From NCBI GenBank assembly GCA_018261735.1, contig JAGTRM010000009.1:1-64000 (forward strand): a stretch of DNA of 64,000 bases, in the 5' to 3' direction. The notes under the pieces are model-generated. The model was not told the DNA's origin and did no database searches. It was given only the letters and a program-made list of their open reading frames with translations. Each line of letters starts with the position of its first letter. Positions within the stretch are counted from its first letter, which is position 1. Shown here in pieces: positions 48,038 through 58,212 of the stretch. The translations under genes were made by a program, and so were the position numbers. This DNA comes from Pseudomonadota bacterium (GTDB lineage Bacteria > Pseudomonadota > Gammaproteobacteria > Burkholderiales > Chitinibacteraceae).

Positions 48038-50301
48038 TTGCCCAGGAACTCGAAGTCAGCCTGCACATGGCTTTCATGGAGGCGCGCCAGAAGCGCCACG
48101 AATACATCACTGTCGAGCATTTGCTGCTCGCGCTGACGGACAACCCGTCGGCGAGCGAGGTACTGCGTGCCTGCGGCTCCAATCTGGATGAGCTGCGCCG
48201 GCTGTTGACCGAGTTCGTCAACGAGCATACGCCGATCGTTTCCGGTTCAAATGAAGTGGAAACCCAACCGACCATCGGCTTCCAGCGCGTGATTCAGCGC
48301 GCCATCCTGCATGTGCAATCGTCGGGCAAGAAGGAAGTCACCGGCGCCAATGTACTGGTCGCCATTTTCGGCGAGAAGGATAGCCATGCGGTGTATTACC
48401 TGCACCAGCAAGGCATCACCCGGCTGGATGTGGTGAACTTCATCGCCCACGGCATCGCCAAGAGCAATGGCACAGCCCAGCCGCCCAAACCGGAATCGCA
48501 CGAAGAACACGACCAGGAAAGCGCCACCACTAGCGGCGGCGCCCTGGAAAACTTCACGCAGAACCTTAACCACCTGGCATTGAGCGGCCGGATCGACCCC
48601 TTGATCGGCCGGGAAGCCGAGCTGGAACGGGTGATCCAGACCCTTTGCCGCCGCCGCAAGAACAACCCCCTGCTGGTCGGCGAGGCCGGCGTGGGCAAGA
48701 CCGCCATTGCCGAAGGGCTGGCGCGCCGCATTGTCGAAGGCGAAGTGCCGGATATTCTGTCCGATGCCACGGTTTACGCACTCGACATGGGCGCATTGCT
48801 CGCCGGCACCAAGTATCGCGGCGATTTCGAGCAGCGTCTGAAAGCCGTGATCAAGCAGTTGACCGATGAGCCGGGCGCAATCATGTTCATCGACGAGATC
48901 CACACCCTCGTCGGCGCCGGTGCTGCTTCGGGCGGCACGCTCGATGCCTCGAACCTGTTGAAGCCGGCACTTTCCAACGGCGCGTTGAAGTGCATTGGCG
49001 CCACCACGTATAACGAATACCGCGGCATCTTCGACAAGGACAACGCGCTGTCACGCCGTTTCCAGAAGATCGACGTTGCCGAACCGACCATCGAGCAGAC
49101 TGTTGAAATCCTCAAGGGCCTGAAGGACAAGTTCGAGCAGCACCACAGCGTGAAATACACGGCGGCGGCGCTGACCGCTGCGGCGGAGCTGTCGGCCAAG
49201 TTCATCAATGACCGCCACCTGCCGGACAAAGCCATCGACGTGATCGACGAAGCCGGCGCTGCACAGAAGATTCTGCCCAAGTCGAAGCAGAAGAAAACCA
49301 TCAACAAGCACGAGATCGAAGAGATCATTGCCAAGATTGCGCGCATTCCGCCGAAGAATGTCTCGGCCGATGACCGCAACTCGCTCAAGACGCTCGATTC
49401 CGATCTCAAGCATGTGGTGTTCGGTCAGGATCCGGCCATTGATGCCTTGGCATCGGCGATCAAGATGGCGCGCTCGGGACTGGGCAATCCGCAGAAGCCG
49501 ATCGGCAACTTCCTGTTCAGCGGCCCGACCGGGGTGGGCAAGACCGAAGTCGCCCGGCAACTGGCCTACACGCTGGGCATCGAGCTGATCCGCTTCGATA
49601 TGTCCGAATACATGGAACGCCACGCAGTGAGCCGCCTGATCGGCGCCCCGCCCGGTTATGTCGGCTTCGAGCAGGGCGGCTTGCTGACCGAGGCGATCAC
49701 CAAGCATCCGTATTCGGTATTGCTGCTCGACGAAATCGAGAAAGCGCATCCGGACATCTACAGCGTGCTGCTGCAAATCATGGATCACGGCACGCTGACC
49801 GACAACAACGGGCGCAAGGCCGATTTCCGCAACGTGATCATCATCATGACCACCAATGCCGGCGCAGAATCGCTGAATCGAGCAGTCATCGGCTTTACTG
49901 CGAAGAAGGAAAGCGGCGACGAGATGCAGGAAATCAAACGCCTGTTCACGCCGGAATTCCGCAACCGACTGGATGCCACGATCTCGTTTGCCCCGCTCAC
50001 GCCGCAGGTCATCCTGCAGGTTGTGGACAAGTTCCTGCTGCAACTGGAAATCCAGCTGCAAGAGAAGAAAGTGGAAGCCCACTTCACTCCGGAACTGAAG
50101 GCCTGGCTGGCAGAGAAAGGCTTCGACCCGCAGATGGGCGCCCGTCCGATGGCGCGCCTGATTCAGGACACCATCCGCAAGGTGCTGGCCGACGAGCTGC
50201 TGTTCGGCAAGCTGGCCAACGGCGGCGAGGTCACCATCGATATCGACGACCACGGCAAGGCCAGGCTGTCGTTCCCGGAAAAAACAACGCAACCGGCCTA
50301 G
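48034..50301 (+). CDS. clpA: ClpA, ATP-binding subunit of ClpAP protease
   Basis: 755 aa, two AAA+ modules: GEAGVGKTA in the first and GPTGVGKTE in the second, both with Walker B and sensor residues. The N-terminal Clp-N repeat is present. The start at 48034 has GGAGG 7 bases ahead. ClpA unfolds proteins for the ClpP protease; clpP itself is not in the window. A strong terminator follows. Confidence 0.97.
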   Translation: MIAQELEVSLHMAFMEARQKRHEYITVEHLLLALTDNPSASEVLRACGSNLDELRRLLTEFVNEHTPIVSGSNEVETQPTIGFQRVIQRAILHVQSSGKKEVTGANVLVAIFGEKDSHAVYYLHQQGITRLDVVNFIAHGIAKSNGTAQPPKPESHEEHDQESATTSGGALENFTQNLNHLALSGRIDPLIGREAELERVIQTLCRRRKNNPLLVGEAGVGKTAIAEGLARRIVEGEVPDILSDATVYALDMGALLAGTKYRGDFEQRLKAVIKQLTDEPGAIMFIDEIHTLVGAGAASGGTLDASNLLKPALSNGALKCIGATTYNEYRGIFDKDNALSRRFQKIDVAEPTIEQTVEILKGLKDKFEQHHSVKYTAAALTAAAELSAKFINDRHLPDKAIDVIDEAGAAQKILPKSKQKKTINKHEIEEIIAKIARIPPKNVSADDRNSLKTLDSDLKHVVFGQDPAIDALASAIKMARSGLGNPQKPIGNFLFSGPTGVGKTEVARQLAYTLGIELIRFDMSEYMERHAVSRLIGAPPGYVGFEQGGLLTEAITKHPYSVLLLDEIEKAHPDIYSVLLQIMDHGTLTDNNGRKADFRNVIIIMTTNAGAESLNRAVIGFTAKKESGDEMQEIKRLFTPEFRNRLDATISFAPLTPQVILQVVDKFLLQLEIQLQEKKVEAHFTPELKAWLAEKGFDPQMGARPMARLIQDTIRKVLADELLFGKLANGGEVTIDIDDHGKARLSFPEKTTQPA

Positions 50302-50329
50302 TACACACCATCCTCAAGCTTCCTCCTCT

Positions 50330-50362
50330 CGGCACAGCTCTCCAGGCTGTGCCGTTTTTTTT
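50330..50362 (+). terminator. Rho-independent terminator of clpSA
   Basis: 9-base stem CGGCACAGC / GCTGTGCCG, 7-base loop and eight T. Confidence 0.96.
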
Positions 50363-50398
50363 GCGGCCTTGCTGAAATACCGTGAACAATGCCTAAGC

Positions 50399-50412
50399 TT
50401 GATGTCAGTCAA
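50399..50412 (+). promoter_or_regulatory. FNR/ANR-like site upstream of the cyd operon
   Basis: TTGAT-GTCA-GTCAA, matching the consensus at 9 of 10 fixed positions, 83 bases before the cydP start. A -10-like TACAAT at 50446-50451 lies downstream. Oxygen control of cytochrome bd fits known biology. Confidence 0.7.
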
Positions 50413-50481
50413 CTAATACCAAAGTCGTATCGGGTTCCGTCCGACTACAATGAGCACAAATACGCAACAAGAAGCATTTTC

Positions 50482-50703
50482 ATGTCGGCATTCAAAAAAC
50501 CTGTCGGGAAAAAATTCCACAAGGAAATCGGCTGGATTTTGCTGATCAAGCTCGTCCTGATCATCGCCATCCGCATGATTTTTTTCAGCCATCCCCTGCC
50601 CAAACCGGACCGCATGGACCTCACCGCTGCCCACTTGCTCGGTGCCACTGCCTCTGCACCCCATTCGTCTTTAACTGAAAACCGGAGGTCTTATGATCAG
50701 TGA
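50482..50703 (+). CDS. cydP: CydP, small cyd-operon protein
   Basis: 73 aa from the ATG at 50482 (a longer frame from 50389 would cover the promoter). A basic start ([17 protein letters not shown]), one membrane helix ([18 protein letters not shown]) and a short tail match the CydP type found in front of cydA in beta- and some gammaproteobacteria, with unclear function. It overlaps cydA by 11 bases. Confidence 0.85.
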   Translation: MSAFKKPVGKKFHKEIGWILLIKLVLIIAIRMIFFSHPLPKPDRMDLTAAHLLGATASAPHSSLTENRRSYDQ

Positions 50704-52249
50704 ATCCCTGGTCGATCTGTCACGGCTGCAGTTTGCCGTTACAGCCCTGTACCATTTCTTGTTTGTCCCGCTCACCCTCGGACTGGCCTGGATTCTGGTC
50801 ATCATGGAAATGGTCTACGTGATGACCGGCAAGGAAATCTACCGTGACATGGTGAAGTTCTGGGGCAAGCTGTTCGGTATCAACTTTGCACTGGGCGTGA
50901 CTACCGGCATCACGCTGGAATTCCAGTTCGGAACCAACTGGGCCTATTACTCGCATTACGTGGGCGACATTTTTGGCGCACCACTGGCCATCGAAGGCTT
51001 GCTTGCATTCTTCCTGGAATCGACCTTCATCGGGCTGTTTTTCTTTGGCTGGCAGCGGCTGTCCAAGGTGGGGCACCTGATCGCCACCTTCCTGATGGCG
51101 CTCGGCTCCAACCTCTCTGCCCTGTTGATCCTGGTCGCCAACGGCTGGATGCAGGACCCGGTCGGCGCAGAATTCAACTTCCAGACCATGCGCATGGAGA
51201 TGACGGATTTCTGGGCCGTGCTGTTCAACCCGACAGCGCAGGCCAAGTTCGTGCATACCCTGTCGGCAGGCTACGTGACCGGCGCCGTGTTTGTGCTGGG
51301 CATCTCGGCCTGGTACCTGCTCAAGGGACGCGACAAACCGTTCGCCCTGCGCTCATTCCGGATCGCGGCGGCATTCGGTTTCGCTTCGGCGTTGTCGGTG
51401 ATCGTGCTGGGCGATGAATCAGGCTATACCGTGACCGAATCGCAGCAATCCAAGCTCGCCGCCATGGAAGCCATGTGGGAAACCGAACCGGCTCCGGCCG
51501 GGCTGACCCTGTTCGCGCTGCCCGACCAAGCCGCCCGCACCAATCACTATGAAATCAAGATTCCCTATGTAATGGGCATTATCGGCACCCGCACGCTCAG
51601 CACGGAAATTCCGGGCATCAATGACATCATCGCCATGAACCGTGCCCGGATCGAGAAAGGCCAGAAAGCGGTGATCGCCCTGGAAGCCCTGCGCCGCGAT
51701 CCGAAAGACCCAACGGTCAAGGCAGTGTTTGACCAGTACAAATCCGATCTGGGATTCGGCCTGCTGCTGAAGAAATATGTGGCCGATGTGCGCCAGGCCA
51801 CGCCGGAGATGATGGACAAGGCCGCCGAAGACACCATCCCGAAAGTCGCGCCGATGTTCTGGAGCTTCCGCCTGATGGTGGCGCTGGGTGTCGGCTTCCT
51901 GCTGCTGTTCAGCTGGGCATTCTGGGCCAGTGCGCGCAACCGCATCGAGAACAACCGCTGGCTGCTGAAAACCGCCATCTGGTTCATCCCTGCCCCGTGG
52001 ATTGCCTGCGAGCTGGGTTGGGTTGTGGCGGAATATGGTCGCCAGCCCTGGACGATCTACGGCGTACTGCCGACGCACCTTTCCACCTCGACACTGTCAG
52101 TGGGCAGCATCGTCTTCTCGCTGGGTGGCTTTATCGTGTTCTACACCGGCTTGCTGATCGCGGAAATGTACCTGATGTTCAAGTACGCACGCCTCGGCCC
52201 GAGCTCGTTGGGCACCGGCAAGTACCACCTCGAACAGCAAGGAGCCTGA
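50693..52249 (+). CDS. cydA: Cytochrome bd ubiquinol oxidase subunit I
   Basis: 518 aa, close to the long-Q-loop form. Heme b ligand region [13 protein letters not shown] (His21), quinol-site segment and [16 protein letters not shown] are conserved. It oxidises quinol and reduces oxygen with high affinity, typical for microaerobic life. GGAGG precedes the ATG. CydB follows after 2 bases. Confidence 0.97.
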   Translation: MISESLVDLSRLQFAVTALYHFLFVPLTLGLAWILVIMEMVYVMTGKEIYRDMVKFWGKLFGINFALGVTTGITLEFQFGTNWAYYSHYVGDIFGAPLAIEGLLAFFLESTFIGLFFFGWQRLSKVGHLIATFLMALGSNLSALLILVANGWMQDPVGAEFNFQTMRMEMTDFWAVLFNPTAQAKFVHTLSAGYVTGAVFVLGISAWYLLKGRDKPFALRSFRIAAAFGFASALSVIVLGDESGYTVTESQQSKLAAMEAMWETEPAPAGLTLFALPDQAARTNHYEIKIPYVMGIIGTRTLSTEIPGINDIIAMNRARIEKGQKAVIALEALRRDPKDPTVKAVFDQYKSDLGFGLLLKKYVADVRQATPEMMDKAAEDTIPKVAPMFWSFRLMVALGVGFLLLFSWAFWASARNRIENNRWLLKTAIWFIPAPWIACELGWVVAEYGRQPWTIYGVLPTHLSTSTLSVGSIVFSLGGFIVFYTGLLIAEMYLMFKYARLGPSSLGTGKYHLEQQGA

Positions 52250-52251
52250 AC

Positions 52252-53388
52252 ATGGATTACGCAACCCTGAAATTCATCTGGTGGCTGCTGGTCGGCGCAC
52301 TGCTGATCGGCTTCGCGATCATGGACGGCCATGACATGGGCGTCGGCGCGCTGCTGCCCTTTGTCGGCAAGAACGATACCGAACGCCGGGTGATGATCAA
52401 CAGCATCGCCCCGCACTGGGAAGGCAACCAGGTCTGGTTCGTGACCGCCGGCGGCGCCATTTTCGCAGCCTGGCCGTTCGTTTATGCCACGGCGTTTTCC
52501 GGCTTTTACTTCGCCATGCTGGCCGTGCTGTGGGCGCTGTTTTTCCGCCCGGTCGGCTTTGATTACCGCAGCAAGGTGGCAGACCCGCGCTGGCGCAGCT
52601 TCTGGGACTGGGGCCTGTTTGTCGGCGGCGCCGTGCCGCCGGTCATCTTCGGCGTGGCCTTCGGCAACCTGTTCCTGGGCGTGCCGTTCCAGTTCGACGA
52701 CACGCTGCGCGTGACCTACACCGGCAGTTTCTTCGGCCTGCTCACGCCATTCCCGCTGTTGTGCGGCGTGGTGAGCCTGGCCATGTTGGTGACGCAGGGC
52801 GCGCATTATCTGATGCTTCGCACCGACGGCGATGTGGCACAACGCTCGCGCAAGGCGGCCATTGCGTTCAACCTGATTCTGGCCGCGACCTTCGCGCTAG
52901 CCGGAGCCTGGCTGGCCTATGGCATTCCCGGCTATGCGATCACGAGCGGCGGACTGCCCGGCGCGCCCTCCGATCCGCTGGCCAAAGAGGTTGTTCAGCA
53001 GACCGGTGAGTGGCTTGCCAACTACTCGCGCTATCCCGCGACCCTGCTGCTGCCGGCGCTGGCTTTCGCCAGCATCGCCATCGGGCTGATCGCAGCAATC
53101 AAGAACAAGGGCGGTATTGCGTTCATTGCCAGCAGCCTGACCTGCACCGGCATCATCGGCACAGCCGGCGCATCGCTGTTTCCGTTCGTACTGCCCTCAT
53201 CCAGCCACCCGCAAAGCAGCCTGACTGCCTGGGATGCCACCTCCAGCCACTTCACCCTCGGCATCATGCTGGGCGTGGTCATCCTCTTCCTGCCGCTGGT
53301 CGTGATCTACACCAGCTGGGCCTACCGGGTGATGCGCGGCAAGGTCACGGGCACATTCATTGAACAAAACAGCAAGTCGGTTTATTGA
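52252..53388 (+). CDS. cydB: Cytochrome bd ubiquinol oxidase subunit II
   Basis: 378 aa from the ATG at 52252. [18 protein letters not shown] near the start and [20 protein letters not shown] (broken at about 46-66) are typical of CydB. It scaffolds CydA. The start lies just after the cydA stop; AAGGAG is present before it. Confidence 0.97.
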   Translation: MDYATLKFIWWLLVGALLIGFAIMDGHDMGVGALLPFVGKNDTERRVMINSIAPHWEGNQVWFVTAGGAIFAAWPFVYATAFSGFYFAMLAVLWALFFRPVGFDYRSKVADPRWRSFWDWGLFVGGAVPPVIFGVAFGNLFLGVPFQFDDTLRVTYTGSFFGLLTPFPLLCGVVSLAMLVTQGAHYLMLRTDGDVAQRSRKAAIAFNLILAATFALAGAWLAYGIPGYAITSGGLPGAPSDPLAKEVVQQTGEWLANYSRYPATLLLPALAFASIAIGLIAAIKNKGGIAFIASSLTCTGIIGTAGASLFPFVLPSSSHPQSSLTAWDATSSHFTLGIMLGVVILFLPLVVIYTSWAYRVMRGKVTGTFIEQNSKSVY

Positions 53389-53418
53389 AAACGCGGCTTG
53401 GCACAACTGGAGAAAATC

Positions 53419-53541
53419 ATGTGGTACTTCACCTGGATACTGGGTTTAACCGCGGCCCTGCTGCTCGCGGCAATGAATGCAATGTGGTACGAGGCGCAGG
53501 AAAACAATAAAGAAAACAACGGGAAACACCCCATCCCCTGA
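53419..53541 (+). CDS. cydX: CydX, small subunit of cytochrome bd
   Basis: 40 aa, starting MWYFTWILGLTAALLLAA and containing NAMWYEA, close to the known CydX pattern MWYFAWILG. It is a single membrane helix that stabilises the heme site in CydAB. It lies 30 bases after cydB with GGAG before the ATG. Its hydrophilic tail (NNKENNGKHP) is longer than in the standard enteric form. Confidence 0.92.
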   Translation: MWYFTWILGLTAALLLAAMNAMWYEAQENNKENNGKHPIP

Positions 53542-53565
53542 AGGAGGCCGTACTTTTCCACTCAC

Positions 53566-53594
53566 GCGAGCAGGGCCGTTCAGGCTCTGCTCGC
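53566..53594. terminator. Hairpin between cydX and the convergent DUF2325 gene
   Basis: 12-pair stem (GCGAGCAGGGCC with GGCTCTGCTCGC, one G-T pair) and a 5-base loop, in the 77-base convergent gap. It lacks a clear T-run on either strand; it is likely a two-way transcription barrier. Confidence 0.5.
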
Positions 53595-53618
53595 CGGACT
53601 GCACCGCAGCTATCGCGC

Positions 53619-54845
53619 TCACGAATCAGGCAGCACCTGCGGGTCAACCGCGCCTTGCATGGGACGGAACAGGGTATTGAGCCCGCCAAGGAAAGCGCTC
53701 ACGCTCGGTTTTTTGGCATAGAAACACGGCTTGCCGGTTTTCTTGCACAGATCCTTTACCAGCCAATAGGCATTATGGTTGATGCAACCGGCCTGACAGA
53801 TCACGGCATCGGCACAAGATATATTCGATTCCAGCCGGTGAAAGCTCTCCTCCACACCGCCATCGTGGTGTACGAATTTCCCGCCGAGGCGTTCCACCAT
53901 GCCGCGATAGATATCGATGGCCCCGGTGCGCCCGCCCACGCACAGCACGCAACGGCCGGCCAGATCGGCATTTTTCCCCGGCACACAGGGGATCTGAACA
54001 GCATTCGCCAGCAACACCCCGCGCAACTCGTCTTCCAGCCGGGCATTTTCCTTGCGCGATTCCGCGAGTTCTGCGGCCAATTCGGTCTGGCATGCGGCCT
54101 GCTCGCGCAAGCGTGCTTCGCTTTGCAACAGCCTTTGTTGCGCCAGCGCCAGATCATGCAGCAGCCTGGCGGGATGCCCGGCATTTTCTGCCATACTCTT
54201 CAGGCGCTGCACCTCTGCCCCCAGGCGCAGGATCTCTTCATTGCGCCCTTGCAGTTGCTTCACCAAGCTATCGACCGTTCCGGCATTTTCTGCGCGAAAT
54301 GCGGTAAAGCGTTGCTGCATGGTGGCCAGCTCTTCGGCCAGCTGCAGATTTTCCTGCTCCAGCGCTTGCATCTGCTTTTGTTCGCGCCGCTGTGCACTGC
54401 CCAGCTGATGTTGCAGCATGTGAATATCGGCATATACCTGCTGGTTCAGCACAGCATCGCATTGTGGATGCGTCCAGACAGCCCAGAGCGCACCACGCAC
54501 CTGCGTGCCATGCAATGCCTCGCGCCAGAGCGCCAGCAGCTGATCCGGTGTCTTGGCCGTGCGAAAGCGCTTCAGGGCCAGGACGTAACGTTTTTCCAGT
54601 TCCCGTTGCAGCTGTTCGGCAAACGGCGTGCGCTTCTCACACAGTCGGACCGCCGTGACATGCACCTCGTAATCGCTGGTTTTCCCGGGAAGATTCACTG
54701 CCCGCCCCAGCAAACGGCGTAATTCGCTCACCTCGAAACACACCCCGACCAGCGGGCAGTAGCACTTCTCGTCCAGCTCCCACAAACGCTTGCGGCGCGA
54801 AGAGGCGGGGAGTTTTTCCGGACAAGCGCCCGTCAGGCCGCACAT
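53619..54845 (-). CDS. DUF2325 protein with Cys-rich head and coiled coil
   Basis: 408 aa from the ATG at 54845 (AGGA ahead). Five Cys lie in the first 36 residues (C2, C8, C28, C30, C36), with WELDEKCYCPLVGVCF. A long heptad-like coiled coil spans about residues 165-300. The C-terminal DUF2325 domain (about 310-395) has CVLCVGGRTGAIDIYRGMV (two parts), HHDGG, and CQAGCINHNAYWLVKDLC. This family is of unknown function. The Cys layout suggests a metal or redox sensor. Its start overlaps the upstream 91-aa gene, and both lie divergent to feoABC under a possible Fur site. Confidence 0.88.
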   Translation of the reverse strand: MCGLTGACPEKLPASSRRKRLWELDEKCYCPLVGVCFEVSELRRLLGRAVNLPGKTSDYEVHVTAVRLCEKRTPFAEQLQRELEKRYVLALKRFRTAKTPDQLLALWREALHGTQVRGALWAVWTHPQCDAVLNQQVYADIHMLQHQLGSAQRREQKQMQALEQENLQLAEELATMQQRFTAFRAENAGTVDSLVKQLQGRNEEILRLGAEVQRLKSMAENAGHPARLLHDLALAQQRLLQSEARLREQAACQTELAAELAESRKENARLEDELRGVLLANAVQIPCVPGKNADLAGRCVLCVGGRTGAIDIYRGMVERLGGKFVHHDGGVEESFHRLESNISCADAVICQAGCINHNAYWLVKDLCKKTGKPCFYAKKPSVSAFLGGLNTLFRPMQGAVDPQVLPDS

Positions 54846-55108
54846 AAGGTCATTCCTGCCCGAAAATTGCTGGTCGCAGGCGCCGGCGCTTGCTGCCAGT
54901 CGTCGCGCAGACATTCGCACAACTCGCGAAACTCCGACGGCAAACTCTCGTCCGCACTCAACAGGGTCAACCATGCCGCCAGCATGCGAACCGTGCGCGG
55001 ATTGATCTCGCGCTGCCTGCCCGCCAGCAAACCGCCATGCATCTGGAACAGCAACTCGCCCAGGACATCAAAAACCGGCGCAGCCACGACATGATGGGAT
55101 GCAGTCAT
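54833..55108 (-). CDS. Small hypothetical protein coupled to the DUF2325 gene
   Basis: 91 aa from the ATG at 55108 (GGAG 7 bases upstream). It is mostly helical and acidic in the middle (FRELCECLRDDWQQ), with no known family. It overlaps the DUF2325 gene start by 13 bases and is the first gene behind a Fur-like site at 55127-55145. Probably acts with the DUF2325 protein. Confidence 0.72.
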   Translation of the reverse strand: MTASHHVVAAPVFDVLGELLFQMHGGLLAGRQREINPRTVRMLAAWLTLLSADESLPSEFRELCECLRDDWQQAPAPATSNFRAGMTLCAA

Positions 55109-55126
55109 GATAAACTCCACTTAACT

Positions 55127-55145
55127 GAGAATGCTTCTCATTTAA
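55127..55145 (-). promoter_or_regulatory. Possible Fur site of the DUF2325 operon
   Basis: GAGAATGCTTCTCATTTAA matches the 19-base Fur consensus at about 12 positions and contains the perfect palindrome TGAGAA-TGC-TTCTCA (55126-55140). It is 18 bases upstream of the 91-aa gene start. Confidence 0.5.
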
Positions 55146-55208
55146 TATTCATCAACCAGGCCTGTCAAGCGCATTGTGGCAATGCATCAATTTCAAATTC
55201 TTGAAAAA

Positions 55209-55222
55209 TTGATCCACATCAC
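55209..55222 (+). promoter_or_regulatory. FNR/ANR-like site upstream of feoA
   Basis: TTGAT-CCAC-ATCAC, 9 of 10 fixed positions. FNR activation of feo with Fur repression is known in enteric bacteria, so the combination here is sensible. Confidence 0.55.
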
Positions 55223-55255
55223 ATGCACGGCAATGCGCGGATTACACGCCGTAAC

Positions 55256-55274
55256 GATATTGATTATCATTCTG
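55256..55274 (+). promoter_or_regulatory. Fur site upstream of feoABC
   Basis: GATATTGATTATCATTCTG matches GATAATGATAATCATTATC at 15 of 19 positions. It lies about 90 bases before feoA and overlaps the likely promoter. Confidence 0.72.
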
Positions 55275-55362
55275 ATTAATTTCTATTACCGCGCAGGCAA
55301 AGAACTTGCTTGAGCCATGTACAAACAACACCGGGCACCGCCCGTCAGGGAGATCCAGACTC

Positions 55363-55608
55363 ATGTCGAACAACACTTTGGGGCAACTCGTGCGCGGCCA
55401 GAAAGCCGTGGTCACCGGCCTTCTGGCCGAATCGCGGCCTTTCCGCCGCAAATTGCTGGCCATGGGGCTAACCCCCGGCTGTGAGGTGGAAATTGTGCGC
55501 GTCGCGCCGCTGGGCGACCCGATGGAGGTTTCCTTGCGCGGTTTCCGCCTAAGCCTGCGCCGTATTGAAGCAGCCGGGATTGGCGTGGAGGTGATCAGCC
55601 ATGCATGA
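55363..55608 (+). CDS. feoA: Ferrous iron transport protein FeoA
   Basis: 81 aa from the ATG at 55363. SH3-like fold with RRKLLAMGLTPGCEVEIVRVAP (in two parts) and VSLRGFRLSLRR. FeoA is a cytoplasmic partner needed for FeoB iron transport. It overlaps feoB by 8 bases. Confidence 0.95.
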   Translation: MSNNTLGQLVRGQKAVVTGLLAESRPFRRKLLAMGLTPGCEVEIVRVAPLGDPMEVSLRGFRLSLRRIEAAGIGVEVISHA

Positions 55609-57943
55609 AATTGAAATCGCCCTGCTGGGCAATCCGAACTGTGGCAAAACCACCGTATTCAATGCCCTGACTGGTGCGCGTCAGCGCGTGGGCAACTGGC
55701 CCGGCGTAACCGTCGAAAAGAAAATCGGCCGCTTCAACCGACACGGCCGGACGATCAACGTGGTTGATCTGCCCGGGACTTATGCGCTGGAGCATGAAAT
55801 TCATGGCTTGTCTGACGATGAACGCATCGCCCGCGACTATGCCATGGCGGGAGAGGCCGACCTGATCGTTAACGTGATTGATGCCTCGAACCTGCAACGC
55901 AACCTGTACCTGACCTTCCAGTTGCTCGACCTGGGCCGGCCCATGCTGGTCGTGCTCAACATGATGGATTCGGTTGAAGATCGTGGCGAAGAAATCGACA
56001 TCCCGGCCCTGCAAACGGCATTGGGCTGCCCGGTAATCGGCATTGCCGCCAGCCGGAACAGAGGGATTGCCGAACTGAAGGACGTTATCTTCCATGCAGC
56101 GGAGAAGCCCGTACCGCCAATCGGCACACAAACCTTGCCGGCCGCCCATGCCACGGCACTATCCGCGCTATCTGCCGCATCCGAAAACCTGGCCGGCCAA
56201 AGCCGCTGGCATTTACTTGGATTGGTGCAGAATGGCGATTCGGACAAAGCCCTGAACGACAAAGAAATATCAGCGCTGCAGAACTTGCAGCAAAGCTGGG
56301 GAAGTTCATTTGACGGGGAAATCGATATTGCCATTGCAAGCGCACGCTATGAAGCCATCGATGCCTTGTGCAAGGGAGTCTTCAGCCGGCCGCTTGAAGC
56401 CGGCGAGGCACTGACCAGCAAGCTCGATCGTATTGCGCTGCACCGCATCTGGGGCATTCCGGTCTTCCTGGGCGCGATGTACCTGATGTTCCTGCTTTCG
56501 ATCAATGTCGGCTCCGCGTTTATCGATTTCTTTGACGTGCTGGCAGGCACGCTGTTTGTTGAAGGCGCAACAGAGGTATTGAGCCAGATAGGCACGCCCG
56601 AGTGGCTCACCGTGTTCATTGCCAACGGCATCGGTGGCGGTATCCAGACCGTATCAACCTTCATCCCGGTGATCGCCGCAATGTTCCTGTGTCTTTCCTT
56701 CCTTGAAGACTCGGGTTATCTCGCGCGTGCCGCAATGGTGACGGACCGGGCAATGAACAAACTGGGTCTGCCAGGGAAAGCCTTTGTGCCGATGCTGGTC
56801 GGTTTCGGCTGCAACGTGCCGGCGATCATGGGCACGCGCACGCTGGATTCGGTACGTGACCGCCTGCAGGCCGTGATGATGATCCCGTTCATGTCCTGCG
56901 GTGCCCGGCTGCCGGTTTATGCGCTGTTCGCCGCGGCATTCTTCCCGACCAACGGCCAGAACGTGGTGTTTGCGCTCTACCTGGCCGGCATCATCGTGGC
57001 CTCTGCCACCGGATTGATCCTCAAGCACACGCTGCTGCCAGGCAAATCCACCCCTTTCGTGATGGAGCTTCCACCCTACCGCATGCCCACACTGAAAGGC
57101 CTGCTGCTGCGCAGTTGGGACCGCCTCAAGGTGTTTATCCTCAACGCAGGCAAGATCATCGTCGGCGTGGTGATGGTGCTGAATATTCTTAACTCGCTCG
57201 GCACCGACGGCAGCTTTGGCAACGAAAACACTGAAAAATCCGTTCTGACCAGCGTAAGCCAGCATGTTTCGGTGGTATTCGAGCCCATGGGTGTCAGCCG
57301 CGAAAACTGGCCTGCGACCGTGGGTATTTTCACCGGCATCTTCGCCAAGGAAGCCGTGGTCGGCACTCTGGATTCGCTCTACACCAGCATTGCCGCCAAG
57401 GACAACAAGGAAGAAGAGGAGAAAGAACCGTACAGCCTGCCGGGTGGAATACAGAAAGCATGGGAAACGATTCCGGAAAATCTGGGCAAGCTGGGTGATT
57501 CCCTGGCCGACCCGCTGGGTATCAACCTGGGCGATGTGGAAGCTGCCGAGGCCGCAGGTGACGAGATCAACAAGGATAACTTCGCGGTGATGCGCCAGCT
57601 GTTCGGTTCGACTGCCGCCGCCATCGCCTACTTGTTGTTCGTGTTGCTCTATATTCCCTGCGTGGCCGCGCTGGGCGCGGTTTACCGCGAAACCGGCTCG
57701 CGCTGGACGCTGCTGGTAGCCGGCTGGGCGTTCGCCATGGCTTGGGGCAGCGGCACGCTGTGGTACCAGGCAGCCCAGCTCGGCACATCGCCATTGAGCG
57801 CAGGAAGCTGGATTGTCAGCCTGGTTCTGGCAGCCGCCCTCGGTATCGTCCTGCTGCGCCGTGCAGGCCAGCGCGCCGGAGAGATCCGGGCATCCGCCCC
57901 TGCTCAAGAAAAAGCTTGCGCCAGCGGAAGTTGCTGCCAATGA
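55601..57943 (+). CDS. feoB: Ferrous iron transporter FeoB
   Basis: 780 aa. N-terminal G domain: G1 GNPNCGKTT, G3 DLPGTY, G4 NMMD. Membrane domain with two Gate motifs (FLCLSFLEDSGYLARAA..., and GCNVPAIMGTR). The C-terminus ends in a short Cys-rich tail (CASGSCCQ). It imports Fe2+ across the inner membrane. Stop shares an ATGA overlap with the feoC-like gene. Confidence 0.97.
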   Translation: MHEIEIALLGNPNCGKTTVFNALTGARQRVGNWPGVTVEKKIGRFNRHGRTINVVDLPGTYALEHEIHGLSDDERIARDYAMAGEADLIVNVIDASNLQRNLYLTFQLLDLGRPMLVVLNMMDSVEDRGEEIDIPALQTALGCPVIGIAASRNRGIAELKDVIFHAAEKPVPPIGTQTLPAAHATALSALSAASENLAGQSRWHLLGLVQNGDSDKALNDKEISALQNLQQSWGSSFDGEIDIAIASARYEAIDALCKGVFSRPLEAGEALTSKLDRIALHRIWGIPVFLGAMYLMFLLSINVGSAFIDFFDVLAGTLFVEGATEVLSQIGTPEWLTVFIANGIGGGIQTVSTFIPVIAAMFLCLSFLEDSGYLARAAMVTDRAMNKLGLPGKAFVPMLVGFGCNVPAIMGTRTLDSVRDRLQAVMMIPFMSCGARLPVYALFAAAFFPTNGQNVVFALYLAGIIVASATGLILKHTLLPGKSTPFVMELPPYRMPTLKGLLLRSWDRLKVFILNAGKIIVGVVMVLNILNSLGTDGSFGNENTEKSVLTSVSQHVSVVFEPMGVSRENWPATVGIFTGIFAKEAVVGTLDSLYTSIAAKDNKEEEEKEPYSLPGGIQKAWETIPENLGKLGDSLADPLGINLGDVEAAEAAGDEINKDNFAVMRQLFGSTAAAIAYLLFVLLYIPCVAALGAVYRETGSRWTLLVAGWAFAMAWGSGTLWYQAAQLGTSPLSAGSWIVSLVLAAALGIVLLRRAGQRAGEIRASAPAQEKACASGSCCQ

Positions 57944-58212
57944 TGAACGAACTGCGCCTCTATCTGCAGGATCGGCCTTCGGTGAGCCTGGCAGAACTTA
58001 GCCGCCAGTTCAAACAACCGGCGGCGGTGATTCAGGGCATGCTGTCGCATTGGCTGCGCAAGGGGCGCGTTGTGTTGATGCGCGCACCTTGTGCTGACCA
58101 CTGCGGCCAGTGCGCCGGCGAAACCGAATGGTATCGCTGGCAAGAAAATCAACGGGCAGTCATCTTGCTCAAGCCCGTGAACTCCAACCACTCAGGAGAA
58201 TCCCCATGCTGA
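57940..58212 (+). CDS. feoC: FeoC-like winged-helix protein with Cys cluster
   Basis: 90 aa. N-terminal winged helix (LYLQDRPSVSLAELSRQF) and a Cys cluster CADHCGQC that fits the Fe-S-binding loop of FeoC proteins. FeoC protects or tunes FeoB, perhaps in response to iron or oxygen. Overlaps feoB by 4 bases and the ferritin gene by 7. Confidence 0.85.
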   Translation: MMNELRLYLQDRPSVSLAELSRQFKQPAAVIQGMLSHWLRKGRVVLMRAPCADHCGQCAGETEWYRWQENQRAVILLKPVNSNHSGESPC

